A DNA stretch of 64,000 nt from assembly GCF_947036865.1 (NCBI RefSeq), contig NZ_CAMQSF010000009.1:49687-113686 (forward strand). Reading direction: 5' to 3'. This document shows, piece after piece, positions 27,429-35,203 of the stretch (position 1 is its first letter; each line of letters starts with the position of its first letter). Under the pieces are notes generated by a model, which saw nothing but the letters and a program-made list of their open reading frames with translations, had not been told where the DNA came from and did no database searches. Position numbers and translations under genes: made by a program. This stretch comes from an uncultured Caulobacter sp. (GTDB taxonomy: Bacteria; Pseudomonadota; Alphaproteobacteria; Caulobacterales; Caulobacteraceae).

Positions 27429-29318
27429 CTAGGGGCGGACGGGCTCGTATCTCACCCGGATGTAGCCGCTTTCACTTGGAGCCGTCAGCGCGATGGCGAC
27501 ACGGGTGAAGCTCAGGCCCTCCTCGTTCGAGTGTTCCGCCCTCAAGGTCCAGGGGGCGGAAGACTCGATGCGCGCCAGCAGGTGCTCGTTCCCGCGCCAT
27601 AACTCCAGCGAGTCGTCGGGGTTCCGCTTCCAGTCGCCAAGCGTCGTGATGGCCGCCTCGAACGTCGCCGGGGCGGTGAACTGGAAGGCGTCGGTGATGC
27701 TGATCGCGCCGCCGTTCTTCCGATCGTGGACCAGGGTTCGGGTCAGCGCGCGCAGCGTCGGAACGGCGTAGGCGTCGGCCATGTCGATGGTGATCTCGTC
27801 CGTCTCGTCGGTGAAGCGCGTCGAGATCACCCGCGGCTTGATCTTGTCGGCCTCCCCCTGCAAAGCCCCCGCCACGACCGGGACGGGGTGACCCCACGAG
27901 CTTATGCCCGGGATCGAATAGCGGTCGGGGCCGAAGGTCTTGGCCGAATACTGAGTCTTGCCGACATCGCCCACGGGCTGCTCGTCGCCGAGCCCCACGG
28001 TATAGGCGCCGATGTCGTTATGGCTGTGATTGCCGTTGCCGCCCGCCTTGATCGACACGGCCAGCTTGTCGCCGGGCGCGGGTCGCGACACCAGGACCCC
28101 GGCCGACGCGAAATAGCCGCGCGGGCCGCCGCCGTCCGCCGCGCGCCGAGCGCCGCCGCCGACGGGCTTGGGCGTCACGAAGAGCAACAGGGCCGCCTTG
28201 GCCAGGGGCGCGTCGTTGCCGGACTGTCCGCCGTCGATCCTGACCGACGCCAGATGCTGGTCCTGGCCCAGGTTCAGCGCGTCGTTGGCGTAGGCCCTGG
28301 TGAAGGCGTCCATCCGCGTGTTGGGCGCGGCGTCGCCGAAGGCGGCGATGTTGCCGGGCAGCATCTCGATGCGGTCGCCGTACAGGGCGATCTCGCGGAC
28401 TTTCGGATCGGCGAACAGGTCCAGTTCGCCGCCGGTGGCTTCGATCAGCATCTCGCGCAAGGCCACGAAGTGCGAGAAGCCGTAGTTCCAGTAGCCGGGG
28501 CCTTCGCTGCTGTATCCGTCCGGGCCGAACCCCGCGACATAGTTGCGGATGTAGACCTCGGCGCCGGCCGCGAAGAGCGCCCGGTCCGTCCGATCCGGCA
28601 AGACGGTCAGGGCGGCGTCGACCACGCCCTTCAGGCAGACGGCGTTCCAGTTGTGGTCCGCGCGCAGCCAGAAGTGATCGCGGTTCGCGCCCACGAGGCT
28701 CTTGCGCACCGGGTCGAACACCCGCTGGTTCAAGGCGGACAACGTGCGCTGGCGCAAGTCCGGCGGAAGCCAGTCTCCCAGCATGTACAGCGCCTGCGCC
28801 AGATCGTGGGCGGTGTCGGCCGCCAACAGGTCCACCTCGAAGTTCTGGTCGCGAAGGTTGCGCAGGCCCCTGTCGTGCGCGGGCCAGGTCCAGGTCGGCT
28901 GGCTGTCGAGCTCCGCGACCGCGCGCTGGATGGCGGGCAGGAAACGGCCCTTGCCCTCCACGCATTCGGCGACCACCAGCGGATAGAGCCACGCCTTGCG
29001 GGCGTTCATCATCCGCTCGCCGTTGGGCCGCGCGCCGTCGCGGCTGTATTCGAGATAGAGCGCCTGATCCCACGGCGGGAAATCCTGTGTCAGCAGCTTT
29101 TCGGCCGCTTTCCGGACCTCGGTGGTGCGACGCTCGACCACCGCCGAGGTCCAGGCCTCGCGGTTGGCGCAGGGCGGGCCAAAGCCCCTGGGCTGTTCAG
29201 GAAGTCGAGAGGAGAGGGCGGCCACGCGCTCGGCCGGGATCTCGGATAAACCCGCGGCGGCGGTCGGCCCGGCGAGGAGCGGCGAGAAGGCCAACGCAAC
29301 GAAGACGGACTTCCACAT
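27429..29318 (-). CDS. Heparinase II/III family protein, secreted
   Basis: A 629-residue predicted polysaccharide lyase-like protein. MWKSVFVALAFSPLLAGPTA plus AAG is a Sec signal peptide. The (alpha/alpha)-toroid part includes DHFWLRADHNWNAVCLKG and SSEGPGYWNYGFSHFVALRE, with conserved Tyr, His and Asn positions of this fold. The C-terminal heparinase II/III-like beta-sandwich contains NHSHNDIGAYTVGLGDEQ, a motif with metal-binding or catalytic His residues. I start at 29318, where GAGGAG precedes the ATG; a longer frame to 29399 adds an unlikely basic leader. The substrate is an acidic polysaccharide of unknown identity. It lies close to, but in a separate unit from, the glycosyltransferase locus. 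Confidence 0.82.
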   Translation of the reverse strand: MWKSVFVALAFSPLLAGPTAAAGLSEIPAERVAALSSRLPEQPRGFGPPCANREAWTSAVVERRTTEVRKAAEKLLTQDFPPWDQALYLEYSRDGARPNGERMMNARKAWLYPLVVAECVEGKGRFLPAIQRAVAELDSQPTWTWPAHDRGLRNLRDQNFEVDLLAADTAHDLAQALYMLGDWLPPDLRQRTLSALNQRVFDPVRKSLVGANRDHFWLRADHNWNAVCLKGVVDAALTVLPDRTDRALFAAGAEVYIRNYVAGFGPDGYSSEGPGYWNYGFSHFVALREMLIEATGGELDLFADPKVREIALYGDRIEMLPGNIAAFGDAAPNTRMDAFTRAYANDALNLGQDQHLASVRIDGGQSGNDAPLAKAALLLFVTPKPVGGGARRAADGGGPRGYFASAGVLVSRPAPGDKLAVSIKAGGNGNHSHNDIGAYTVGLGDEQPVGDVGKTQYSAKTFGPDRYSIPGISSWGHPVPVVAGALQGEADKIKPRVISTRFTDETDEITIDMADAYAVPTLRALTRTLVHDRKNGGAISITDAFQFTAPATFEAAITTLGDWKRNPDDSLELWRGNEHLLARIESSAPWTLRAEHSNEEGLSFTRVAIALTAPSESGYIRVRYEPVRP

Positions 29319-29450
29319 CTCGGGCTCCTCGCCGACGCGAGACGGCGGTCTGTCCGCGCGGCGCCAGGAAAACAAAGCCCCGAAGCATCCGCCGCGCAAG
29401 GCCGGCGCTAGCGTGGGGGGGGGGAAGATCAGGCGATCGGGTCCCGGTCT

Positions 29451-30647
29451 TCAGGACGTCGCCGGGCGCTTGCCGAACGCGCGGGCGATGGCGGCGAAAA
29501 CGCCGGCGATGCGCTCGGCGAGCCAGCTGACCGGGTTCTCGCCCGGCCGGCGGCGGCTCGTCGTCCAGGTCGTCACGCACGCGGCCGCGAACAGCGCGGC
29601 CGGTCCGCCCACGGTCAGGATCGCGGGAAGGCCGGCGGCCGAAACCGTCGCCTGGCCCAGGATCATCGAGGTCTCGAACAGGAACAGCAGCACGCCGCCG
29701 GTGGCCATGGCCGATCCCGAGCCCGCGCGCTTGGCGCTCAGCCCGAACGGCACCGCCAGCAGCGGCAGCAGCGGCAGGATCAGCGCGCGCGCGGAACGCG
29801 AATAGAGCTCGGCCAGCAGGGTCTGGCGGGGCAGGGTGGGGGTCTGTCGGCCAAAGCCCTGCTGCGCCAGCTCCACCAAGGTCAGTTCGCTCACGTCGTC
29901 GCCGCGCAGCCGCAGCAGCTTGTCGGCCTGCGACACCGGCAGGTCGAAGCTGAAGCGCTTGAAGTCTGCGACATAGACCTGGGCCTCGCGCGTGGTGCTG
30001 ACTTGACGGCCGTCGCTCAGCTCGAGGGTGACGGTGCGATCGCCGGGATCCTTGCGCACCCGCGCGGAGACCGCCGTCAGCACGTCCTCGCGCGCGTCGG
30101 GACCGATCTTACGGATGAAGACGTGCCGCAGCTGGCGACCGCTCGCGTCCGCTTCGTCGGCGGTCAGGAAGATGTCCGAACCAGCGACCAGCAGCGCCTT
30201 GGGCCGCACGTCGCCGTTCCACCCCGCGTTGGCGGCGGCGTGCAGCACGGCGTGATAGGCGTAGCGGCTATAGGGCTGGATGAAGCCGAACAGCAGGACG
30301 CTGAAGGTCATCAGCGCCAGGCCCAGGGCGACGAACGGCGCGGCGAAGCGGCCCAGCGAGATGCCGCTGGCCAGGATCGCGTCGATCTCCGAGCTCTTGT
30401 TGAGGCTGTTGACCACCACGAACAGCCCGATGAAGAAGCCGCCCGGCAGGGTCAGGCCCACATAGTGGGGCACCAGATTGACCAGCAGCTCGGTCAGGTA
30501 CTTGAAGCCCTCGGTGGTCTCCGAGAGCAGTTGGAAGGAGCGCATCAGGCGCTCCATCAGGAACGCCACCATCGTGCTGAGCAGCACGGCGCTCATCGGG
30601 GACAGGGTCCGCCGGAGGAGGTAGCGGTCGAGCGTGGTCGCGATCAT
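29451..30647 (-). CDS. LptF/LptG (YjgP/YjgQ) family permease, unpaired
   Basis: A 398-residue transporter subunit of the LptF/LptG family, which normally pairs with a partner to extract LPS from the inner membrane. It begins with the diagnostic LDRYLLRRTLSPMSAVLLSTM. Three helices are followed by a periplasmic beta-jellyroll (about residues 130-265, containing LTADEADASGRQLRHVFIRK), then three C-terminal helices from SRSARALILPLLPLLAVPFGL. No partner LptF/G or LptB lies nearby. It runs in the same direction as the GT4 gene upstream, 18 nt apart, so it may transport or scaffold the glycolipid made by that locus. This role is inference from context. Confidence 0.85.
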   Translation of the reverse strand: MIATTLDRYLLRRTLSPMSAVLLSTMVAFLMERLMRSFQLLSETTEGFKYLTELLVNLVPHYVGLTLPGGFFIGLFVVVNSLNKSSEIDAILASGISLGRFAAPFVALGLALMTFSVLLFGFIQPYSRYAYHAVLHAAANAGWNGDVRPKALLVAGSDIFLTADEADASGRQLRHVFIRKIGPDAREDVLTAVSARVRKDPGDRTVTLELSDGRQVSTTREAQVYVADFKRFSFDLPVSQADKLLRLRGDDVSELTLVELAQQGFGRQTPTLPRQTLLAELYSRSARALILPLLPLLAVPFGLSAKRAGSGSAMATGGVLLFLFETSMILGQATVSAAGLPAILTVGGPAALFAAACVTTWTTSRRRPGENPVSWLAERIAGVFAAIARAFGKRPATS

Positions 30648-30665
30648 GGTCGTTCCGCGTCGCGC

Positions 30666-31913
30666 CTAGAGCGCGGCCAGGCTGGCGGGTTGAGGATCCG
30701 TGATCGCGCCGGAGCCGCGCGCGGCGACGGGCGTCGCGCTCTGCGGTCGCTCGCCCAGGGCCTCGGCATAGACGTCGACCACCTCGTCGAGGATTTCCGC
30801 CCAGCGATAGGCGGCGCTGCGCTCCAGCGCCTCGGCGGCCAGCCGGCGGCGCTCGGCGTCGTCGAGCAGGAGCGTGGTCAGCGCCTCGGCATACGCCTCG
30901 GGCGCGTCCGCGCAGAGCTTGGCGTTGCGGCCGTCCCGCAGCAGCGCGCGCGTGTTGGGCGCGTCGGCGCAGACCATGGCGAGCCCCGAGGCCATGGCCT
31001 CGAGATTCACGTTGCCGAAGGTCTCGGTCGTGCTGGGATTGAGGAAGATGTCGCCGCTGGCCAGGGCGGTCGCCAGCGCCTCGCCCGACAGGAAGCCGGC
31101 GAACACGGCGCGCGGCAGCTGTTCCTGGAACCACGCGCGGGCGGGGCCGTCGCCGATCACCAGAACCTGCGGCGCGAGGCCCGCGTCCTCCAGACGGCGG
31201 ATGGTCTCGGCGAACGGGGCCAGGCCCTTTTCCATGACGATCCGCCCCAGGAACACCACGACGGGCTTGTCGGGCGCGAAGCCCTGGCTGGCGCGCCAGG
31301 TCTCGCTGCGCCGCTCGGGATTGAAGAGCGCCGAGTCGACGCCGCGCGCCCAGGTGCGGACCCGAGCGCCGGGGCTTTCGGCCCGCAGCTCGTCGCCGAT
31401 CGCCTCGGTCGGCGCCAGGACGTAGTCGCAAGCGCCGTAGAACTTCCACAGCTTGCGCCGCACCATCGGGCGCAGGCCCCCCAGGCCGTAATAGTCGAGA
31501 TAGGTGTCGAACAGCGTGTGCAGGCTGGCGACGACCGGGATCTTCAGCTTTCGGCCCAGGCGCATCGCCGCGCTTCCCAGAAGATCGGGCGCCGACAGGT
31601 GGATCAGGTCGGGTTTGAACGCCTCGACGTCGCGACGAATCGACGCGGGCAGACCCAGCGCCAGGCGATAGTCGTTGCGGAAGGGAATCTTCACCGACGG
31701 CACGGAAACGAGGTCGCCGACGGGCTCGAAGGCGGGAATCGGAGCCGTGGGCGAATAGACCCGAACCTTAGCCCCCGCTGAGCTTTCGAGATGGCCCACA
31801 AGTCTGTTCAGCGACTTGTTCGCCCCGTCGAGGGTGTAGTTGTAGTTGCCCGAAAACAAGGCGATCCGCATAGGTCGCGCGCCGCGGGCGCGCGTCTGCG
31901 TCTTCACGTCCAT
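30666..31913 (-). CDS. Glycosyltransferase family 4 protein
   Basis: A 415-residue GT-B glycosyltransferase. The N-terminal domain begins MRIALFSGNYNYTLDGANKS, the nucleotide-sugar domain includes VVVFLGRIVMEKGLAPF, and the GT4 E-x7-E signature is ETFGNVNLE in STTETFGNVNLEAMASGLA. Related proteins include SqdX, MgtA and Caulobacter glycosphingolipid transferases. I choose the ATG at 31913 with GGAAGGA upstream; the upstream codons to 32039 are poorly supported. It is divergent from the GT4 gene at 32095 across a region containing a dyad, and the LptG-like permease follows it. The acceptor is likely a lipid but this is not shown by the sequence. Confidence 0.88.
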   Translation of the reverse strand: MDVKTQTRARGARPMRIALFSGNYNYTLDGANKSLNRLVGHLESSAGAKVRVYSPTAPIPAFEPVGDLVSVPSVKIPFRNDYRLALGLPASIRRDVEAFKPDLIHLSAPDLLGSAAMRLGRKLKIPVVASLHTLFDTYLDYYGLGGLRPMVRRKLWKFYGACDYVLAPTEAIGDELRAESPGARVRTWARGVDSALFNPERRSETWRASQGFAPDKPVVVFLGRIVMEKGLAPFAETIRRLEDAGLAPQVLVIGDGPARAWFQEQLPRAVFAGFLSGEALATALASGDIFLNPSTTETFGNVNLEAMASGLAMVCADAPNTRALLRDGRNAKLCADAPEAYAEALTTLLLDDAERRRLAAEALERSAAYRWAEILDEVVDVYAEALGERPQSATPVAARGSGAITDPQPASLAAL

Positions 31914-32024
31914 GATCGTCCTTCCGCCCACGTCGGCCTTTCGGCGTTTACGACGACGCGCTTGCCCCGCTACCACAGAAAATTGAGACGTATACCCTCT
32001 GATGTCGTCTTTTTGTGAAAGTGG

Positions 32025-32055
32025 CCGCTTATCCGTCACGAAAGTGACTTAGCGG
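32025..32055. promoter_or_regulatory. Nested dyad between divergent glycosyltransferase genes
   Basis: CCGCT (32025-32029) pairs with AGCGG (32051-32055), and GTCAC (32035-32039) pairs with GTGAC (32044-32048) around GAAA. The element GAAAGTG(G/A)C is also directly repeated nearby. It sits between the starts at 31913 and 32095, closer to the latter, and could be a shared operator or a short RNA hairpin in the 5' leader. Confidence 0.5.
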
Positions 32056-32094
32056 TAGAGATTGGGGTTTCCTCGGGGTGCGACGGGTGGCGCG

Positions 32095-33294
32095 ATGCGG
32101 ATAGTGGATGTCGCCGAGTTCTACTCGCCGACGGGCGGGGGCGTGCGAACCTATATCAACCGCAAGTTCGACGCGGCCGCGCAGATGGGCCACGAGCTCT
32201 TCGTGATCGCGCCGGGGCCCGAGGATCGATTCGAGCCGCGCCGCGCCGGCGGGGTCATTCAGGTGCGGGCGCCGAGCCTGCCTTTCGACGCGAACTACCA
32301 CATGTTCTGGGACGCCGCGCCGGTGCACCGGCGGCTGGACGACCTGGCGCCGGATCTGGTCGAGGCCTCGTCGCCCTGGCGCGGCGCCTGGATCGCCGCC
32401 CAGTGGGAGGGGCCGGCGGCTCGCGCCATGTTCATGCACGCCGATCCGGTCGCGTCCTACCCGCAGCGGTGGCTGGCGCCCGTCGCGTCGCCGGAGCGAA
32501 TCGACCAGCTGTTCGGCTGGTTCTGGGCCTATCTCCGCAAGCTGACGGACCAGTTCTCGACGGTGGTCACCGGCGGCGCATGGCTTTCCGAGCGGCTGGC
32601 CGCCCAGGGCGTGAACGCCGTCGCCAGCATCCCCCTGGGGATCGATCGCACCGCGTTCTCGCCCCGAAAGCGCGATCCGGCGCTGCGGGCGTGGCTGCTC
32701 CAGGCTTGCGGTCTTCCCGATACCGCTCGGCTGCTGCTGGGGGTGGGGCGCTTCCATCCCGAAAAGCGCTGGCCGATGGTGATCGACGCGGTGACGCGCG
32801 CCCAGGTCGACGGCCCGTTGGGCCTGGTGCTGGTCGGCGACGGCATGGACCGCGCCCGAATCGCCCGCGCGGCGGCCGACGCGCCCCACGTCCACATCCT
32901 GCCGCCGATCATGGACCGCCCGGCCTTGGCGGCGCACCTGGCCAGCGCCGATCTGCTGGTGCATGGCTGCGAGTCGGAGACCTTCGGTCTGATCCCGGCC
33001 GAGGCCATGGCCAGCGGCCTTCCGGTGGTGGGGCCGGATCGCGGAGGCTTCGCCGGCCTGGCGCAGCCCGCGACCTGCGAGGTCTATCGCGCCGGCGACG
33101 CCGCCTCGGCGAGCGCCGCCATTCGTCGGATGCTCGACCGCGACCCTGTCGCGCTGCGCGCGGCCGCGATCGAGGCGGCGGCGGGGGTGCGGCGCGACAT
33201 CGACCACTTCGCCGATCTTTTCGCCCACTATGAGCGGCTCGCCCAGCGCGAGACCCCCACGGCCGGATTGCGCGTGGTGGGCGGCCGATCGTGA
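32095..33294 (+). CDS. Glycosyltransferase family 4 protein
   Basis: A 399-residue GT-B enzyme. The start MRIVDVAEFYSPTGGGVRTY has the Gly-rich acceptor loop of the SqdX/MgtA-type GT4 group. The donor domain includes LLLGVGRFHPEKRWPMVID, and the E-x7-E motif appears as ETFGLIPAE. I start at the ATG 32095, where family similarity begins. The last codons overlap the next gene (GTG start inside the stop), so this gene, the membrane protein and the GINT1-like gene form one operon. A role in adding a sugar to a membrane lipid is the favoured inference. Confidence 0.88.
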   Translation: MRIVDVAEFYSPTGGGVRTYINRKFDAAAQMGHELFVIAPGPEDRFEPRRAGGVIQVRAPSLPFDANYHMFWDAAPVHRRLDDLAPDLVEASSPWRGAWIAAQWEGPAARAMFMHADPVASYPQRWLAPVASPERIDQLFGWFWAYLRKLTDQFSTVVTGGAWLSERLAAQGVNAVASIPLGIDRTAFSPRKRDPALRAWLLQACGLPDTARLLLGVGRFHPEKRWPMVIDAVTRAQVDGPLGLVLVGDGMDRARIARAAADAPHVHILPPIMDRPALAAHLASADLLVHGCESETFGLIPAEAMASGLPVVGPDRGGFAGLAQPATCEVYRAGDAASASAAIRRMLDRDPVALRAAAIEAAAGVRRDIDHFADLFAHYERLAQRETPTAGLRVVGGRS

Positions 33295-34238
33295 CCGACG
33301 GCGATCACCCGGACAGCGCGGCGCCGCCGCCTCCGGCCAAGAAGGCGTCGATCTGGTGGACGGTGCTCGGCGGCGTGCTGTCCGTCGGCCTCGTCGCGGC
33401 GATCCTGGCGCAGCTGGGCGGCGCGACGGCCGAGGTCGTCGACGTGCTCGCGCGGCTGCCGCCGCTGGTCTGGCCCTTTCTGGTGCTGCTGTACCTGGTT
33501 CAGCCGGCCGCCGACTATCTGGTCTTCCGACGCCTCTGGAACATGCCCCTGGCGGGCTTCGAGGCCCTGCTGCGCAAGAACGTCATCAACGAGGTTTTCC
33601 TCGGCTACAGCGGCGAGGCCTACCTCTATGTCTGGGCCAAACGGGCGGCCGACGCGCCCGTGGCGCCGTTCGCGTCGATCAAGGACGCCAACATCGTCTC
33701 CGCCCTGCTGGGCAATCTGATGACGGTGATCCTCGCGGCGGCCTGCGTCACCGAGCTGAGGGATCTCGACCTGGCGCGACAGCTGGGACCCGCTCTCTGG
33801 TCGGGTCTCATCCCGGTGGCCCTGTCCGTCGTCCTGTTGATCTTCGGTCGGCGGGTCTTCTCGCTGCCGCGGAAGGATCTCGCCATCGTCGCGCTCATTC
33901 ATGGCGCGCGGCTGATCCTGGCGACGAGCCTTCTTATGCTGGTCTGGCGGACCGCCTCGCCCGAGGTCGCGCCCGCCCTCTGGTTTGTCCTGCTGGCGGT
34001 CCGCTACCTGATTTCCCGGATCCCGTTCATCTCGAACAAGGACCTGGTGTTCGGCAATCTGATGCTGCTTCTGCTGGGGCCGAAGTCGTCGATCGCGGTG
34101 CTGCTGGCGGCGCTGGCGCTGGCGACCTTGATGATGCACCTGACGGTGATCGTCGGGCTCGGGATCGTCGACCTGGCGCGCGGTCTGCGTCGCGGGCCCG
34201 CGCCCCCCGCCGCCGAGCTGGGGCGCGGCCTTGACTGA
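33291..34238 (+). CDS. Polytopic membrane protein of the glycolipid cluster
   Basis: A 315-residue protein with about seven to eight hydrophobic segments, for example IWWTVLGGVLSVGLVAAIL, VWPFLVLLYLVQPAADYLVF, ALWSGLIPVALSVVLLIF and LLAALALATLMMHLTVIV. No cleavable signal. Conserved-looking polar motifs are LVFRRLWNMPL, VINEVFLGYSGEAYLYVW and RIPFISNKDLVFGN. I do not recognise a family with confidence; a flippase-like (lysylphosphatidylglycerol synthase TM domain-type) role is possible but unproven. The GTG start overlaps the upstream stop, and the 3' end overlaps the next gene by 8 nt, so its function is probably tied to its neighbours. Confidence 0.75.
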   Translation: MTDGDHPDSAAPPPPAKKASIWWTVLGGVLSVGLVAAILAQLGGATAEVVDVLARLPPLVWPFLVLLYLVQPAADYLVFRRLWNMPLAGFEALLRKNVINEVFLGYSGEAYLYVWAKRAADAPVAPFASIKDANIVSALLGNLMTVILAAACVTELRDLDLARQLGPALWSGLIPVALSVVLLIFGRRVFSLPRKDLAIVALIHGARLILATSLLMLVWRTASPEVAPALWFVLLAVRYLISRIPFISNKDLVFGNLMLLLLGPKSSIAVLLAALALATLMMHLTVIVGLGIVDLARGLRRGPAPPAAELGRGLD

Positions 34239-35100
34239 CTGGACGCAGCGCATCCCCGGCCGCGACATCTGGCGCGTCGGTCTCGTCGAGGCGCCGATCG
34301 CCGAGATCGGCCGACGTGGCTTTCTTCCAGAGGACCGGGTCCACTGGCTGCCCGAGGAAGGACGCCTGAAATTCCTGGCCGATCCGTTCGGCGTCTGGCG
34401 CGACGGCAAGCCGCTGCTGTTCGTCGAGACCTACGACTATCGGACGCGGCACGGCGTCATCGAACTGATCGAGCTGGCCGAGGACTTTTCGCCGGTCGCC
34501 CGATCGGTGGTTCTGCGGGAGCCGTGGCATCTGTCCTATCCACAGGTCTTCGAGGCCGACGGCGACTGGTGGATGCTGCCCGAGGCGCACCGATCCGGCG
34601 TCCTGACCCTCTATCGCGCGACCGCGTTTCCGCGCGGCTGGGAGCCGGTGGCGAGGCTGCCGCTGGACACGGCGGCGATCGACGCCACGCCCTTCCGGCA
34701 TGACGGCCTCTGGTGGCTGGCCTATTCGCCGAAGGGCCCGCAGCGGTGGAAGCAGGGGCGCCTGCACCTGGCCTTCGCCGAGCGTCTCACGGGGCCTTGG
34801 CGCCCGCACCCCGGCAATCCGGTTCGCGACGACCTGGCCTCCAGCCGCCCGGGCGGCACGGTCTGGATCGAGGAGGGCGTCATCCATCTGCCGGTTCAGG
34901 ACTGCACCCGCACCTATGGCGGCGGCATGCGGGTGCTGAAGATCCTTTCGCTTGGCCCCGACCGGTTCGAGGCCGAGGCGACCGCGCCCCTGAACACCCC
35001 GCCGGGCGCCGCGCCCTACCTCGCGGGTCTCCACACGCTTTCGGCCTGCGGTCCGATGACTCTGTTCGACGTCAAGCGTATCGACCGCTCGCTGTGGTGA
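34231..35100 (+). CDS. GINT1 N-terminal-domain-like beta-propeller protein
   Basis: A 289-residue cytosolic-looking protein resembling the N-terminal domain of plant glucosamine inositolphosphorylceramide transferase 1, itself related to five-bladed glycosidase-type propellers. Visible repeats of the fold: FLADPFGVWRDGKPLLFVETYDY, SYPQVFEADGDWWMLPEAH, IDATPFRHDGLWWLAYS, and RPGGTVWIEEGVIHLPVQDC, each a blade with a Trp/aromatic-rich strand. No signal peptide or membrane segment. The start is a TTG at 34231, overlapping the previous gene by 8 nt; no ATG is available nearby. In this operon it follows a GT4 enzyme and a membrane protein, suggesting a role in a sphingolipid-type head group (inference). 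Confidence 0.7.
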   Translation: MTDWTQRIPGRDIWRVGLVEAPIAEIGRRGFLPEDRVHWLPEEGRLKFLADPFGVWRDGKPLLFVETYDYRTRHGVIELIELAEDFSPVARSVVLREPWHLSYPQVFEADGDWWMLPEAHRSGVLTLYRATAFPRGWEPVARLPLDTAAIDATPFRHDGLWWLAYSPKGPQRWKQGRLHLAFAERLTGPWRPHPGNPVRDDLASSRPGGTVWIEEGVIHLPVQDCTRTYGGGMRVLKILSLGPDRFEAEATAPLNTPPGAAPYLAGLHTLSACGPMTLFDVKRIDRSLW

Positions 35101-35123
35101 CCGGCGCGTCCTCGGCGGCGGCC

Positions 35124-35145
35124 AAGATTGAGAATTCACAATCTT
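35124..35145. promoter_or_regulatory. Shared dyad operator, copy 1 (efflux operon)
   Basis: AGATTGAGAATTCACAATCT (35125-35144) is 18 of 20 palindromic, and the flanking A and T extend the dyad to 22 bp. It lies 59 bp upstream of the TolC-like start. A 20-bp site identical at 18 positions occurs at 41295-41314, before the TonB receptor. The pair suggests one transcription factor for both units. Confidence 0.7.
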
Positions 35146-35203
35146 CGCGGCGATGCCAGAGCGGCGGGATTCGGTCTAAGCCAGGCCCGGCAGGGAAATC
35201 GGA

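Noticed and set aside
32025..32055. Pho box for phosphate-starvation control of the glycosyltransferases
   Set aside because: The site is an inverted repeat rather than the direct TGTCA-type repeats of PhoB, so phosphate control is not supported by sequence.
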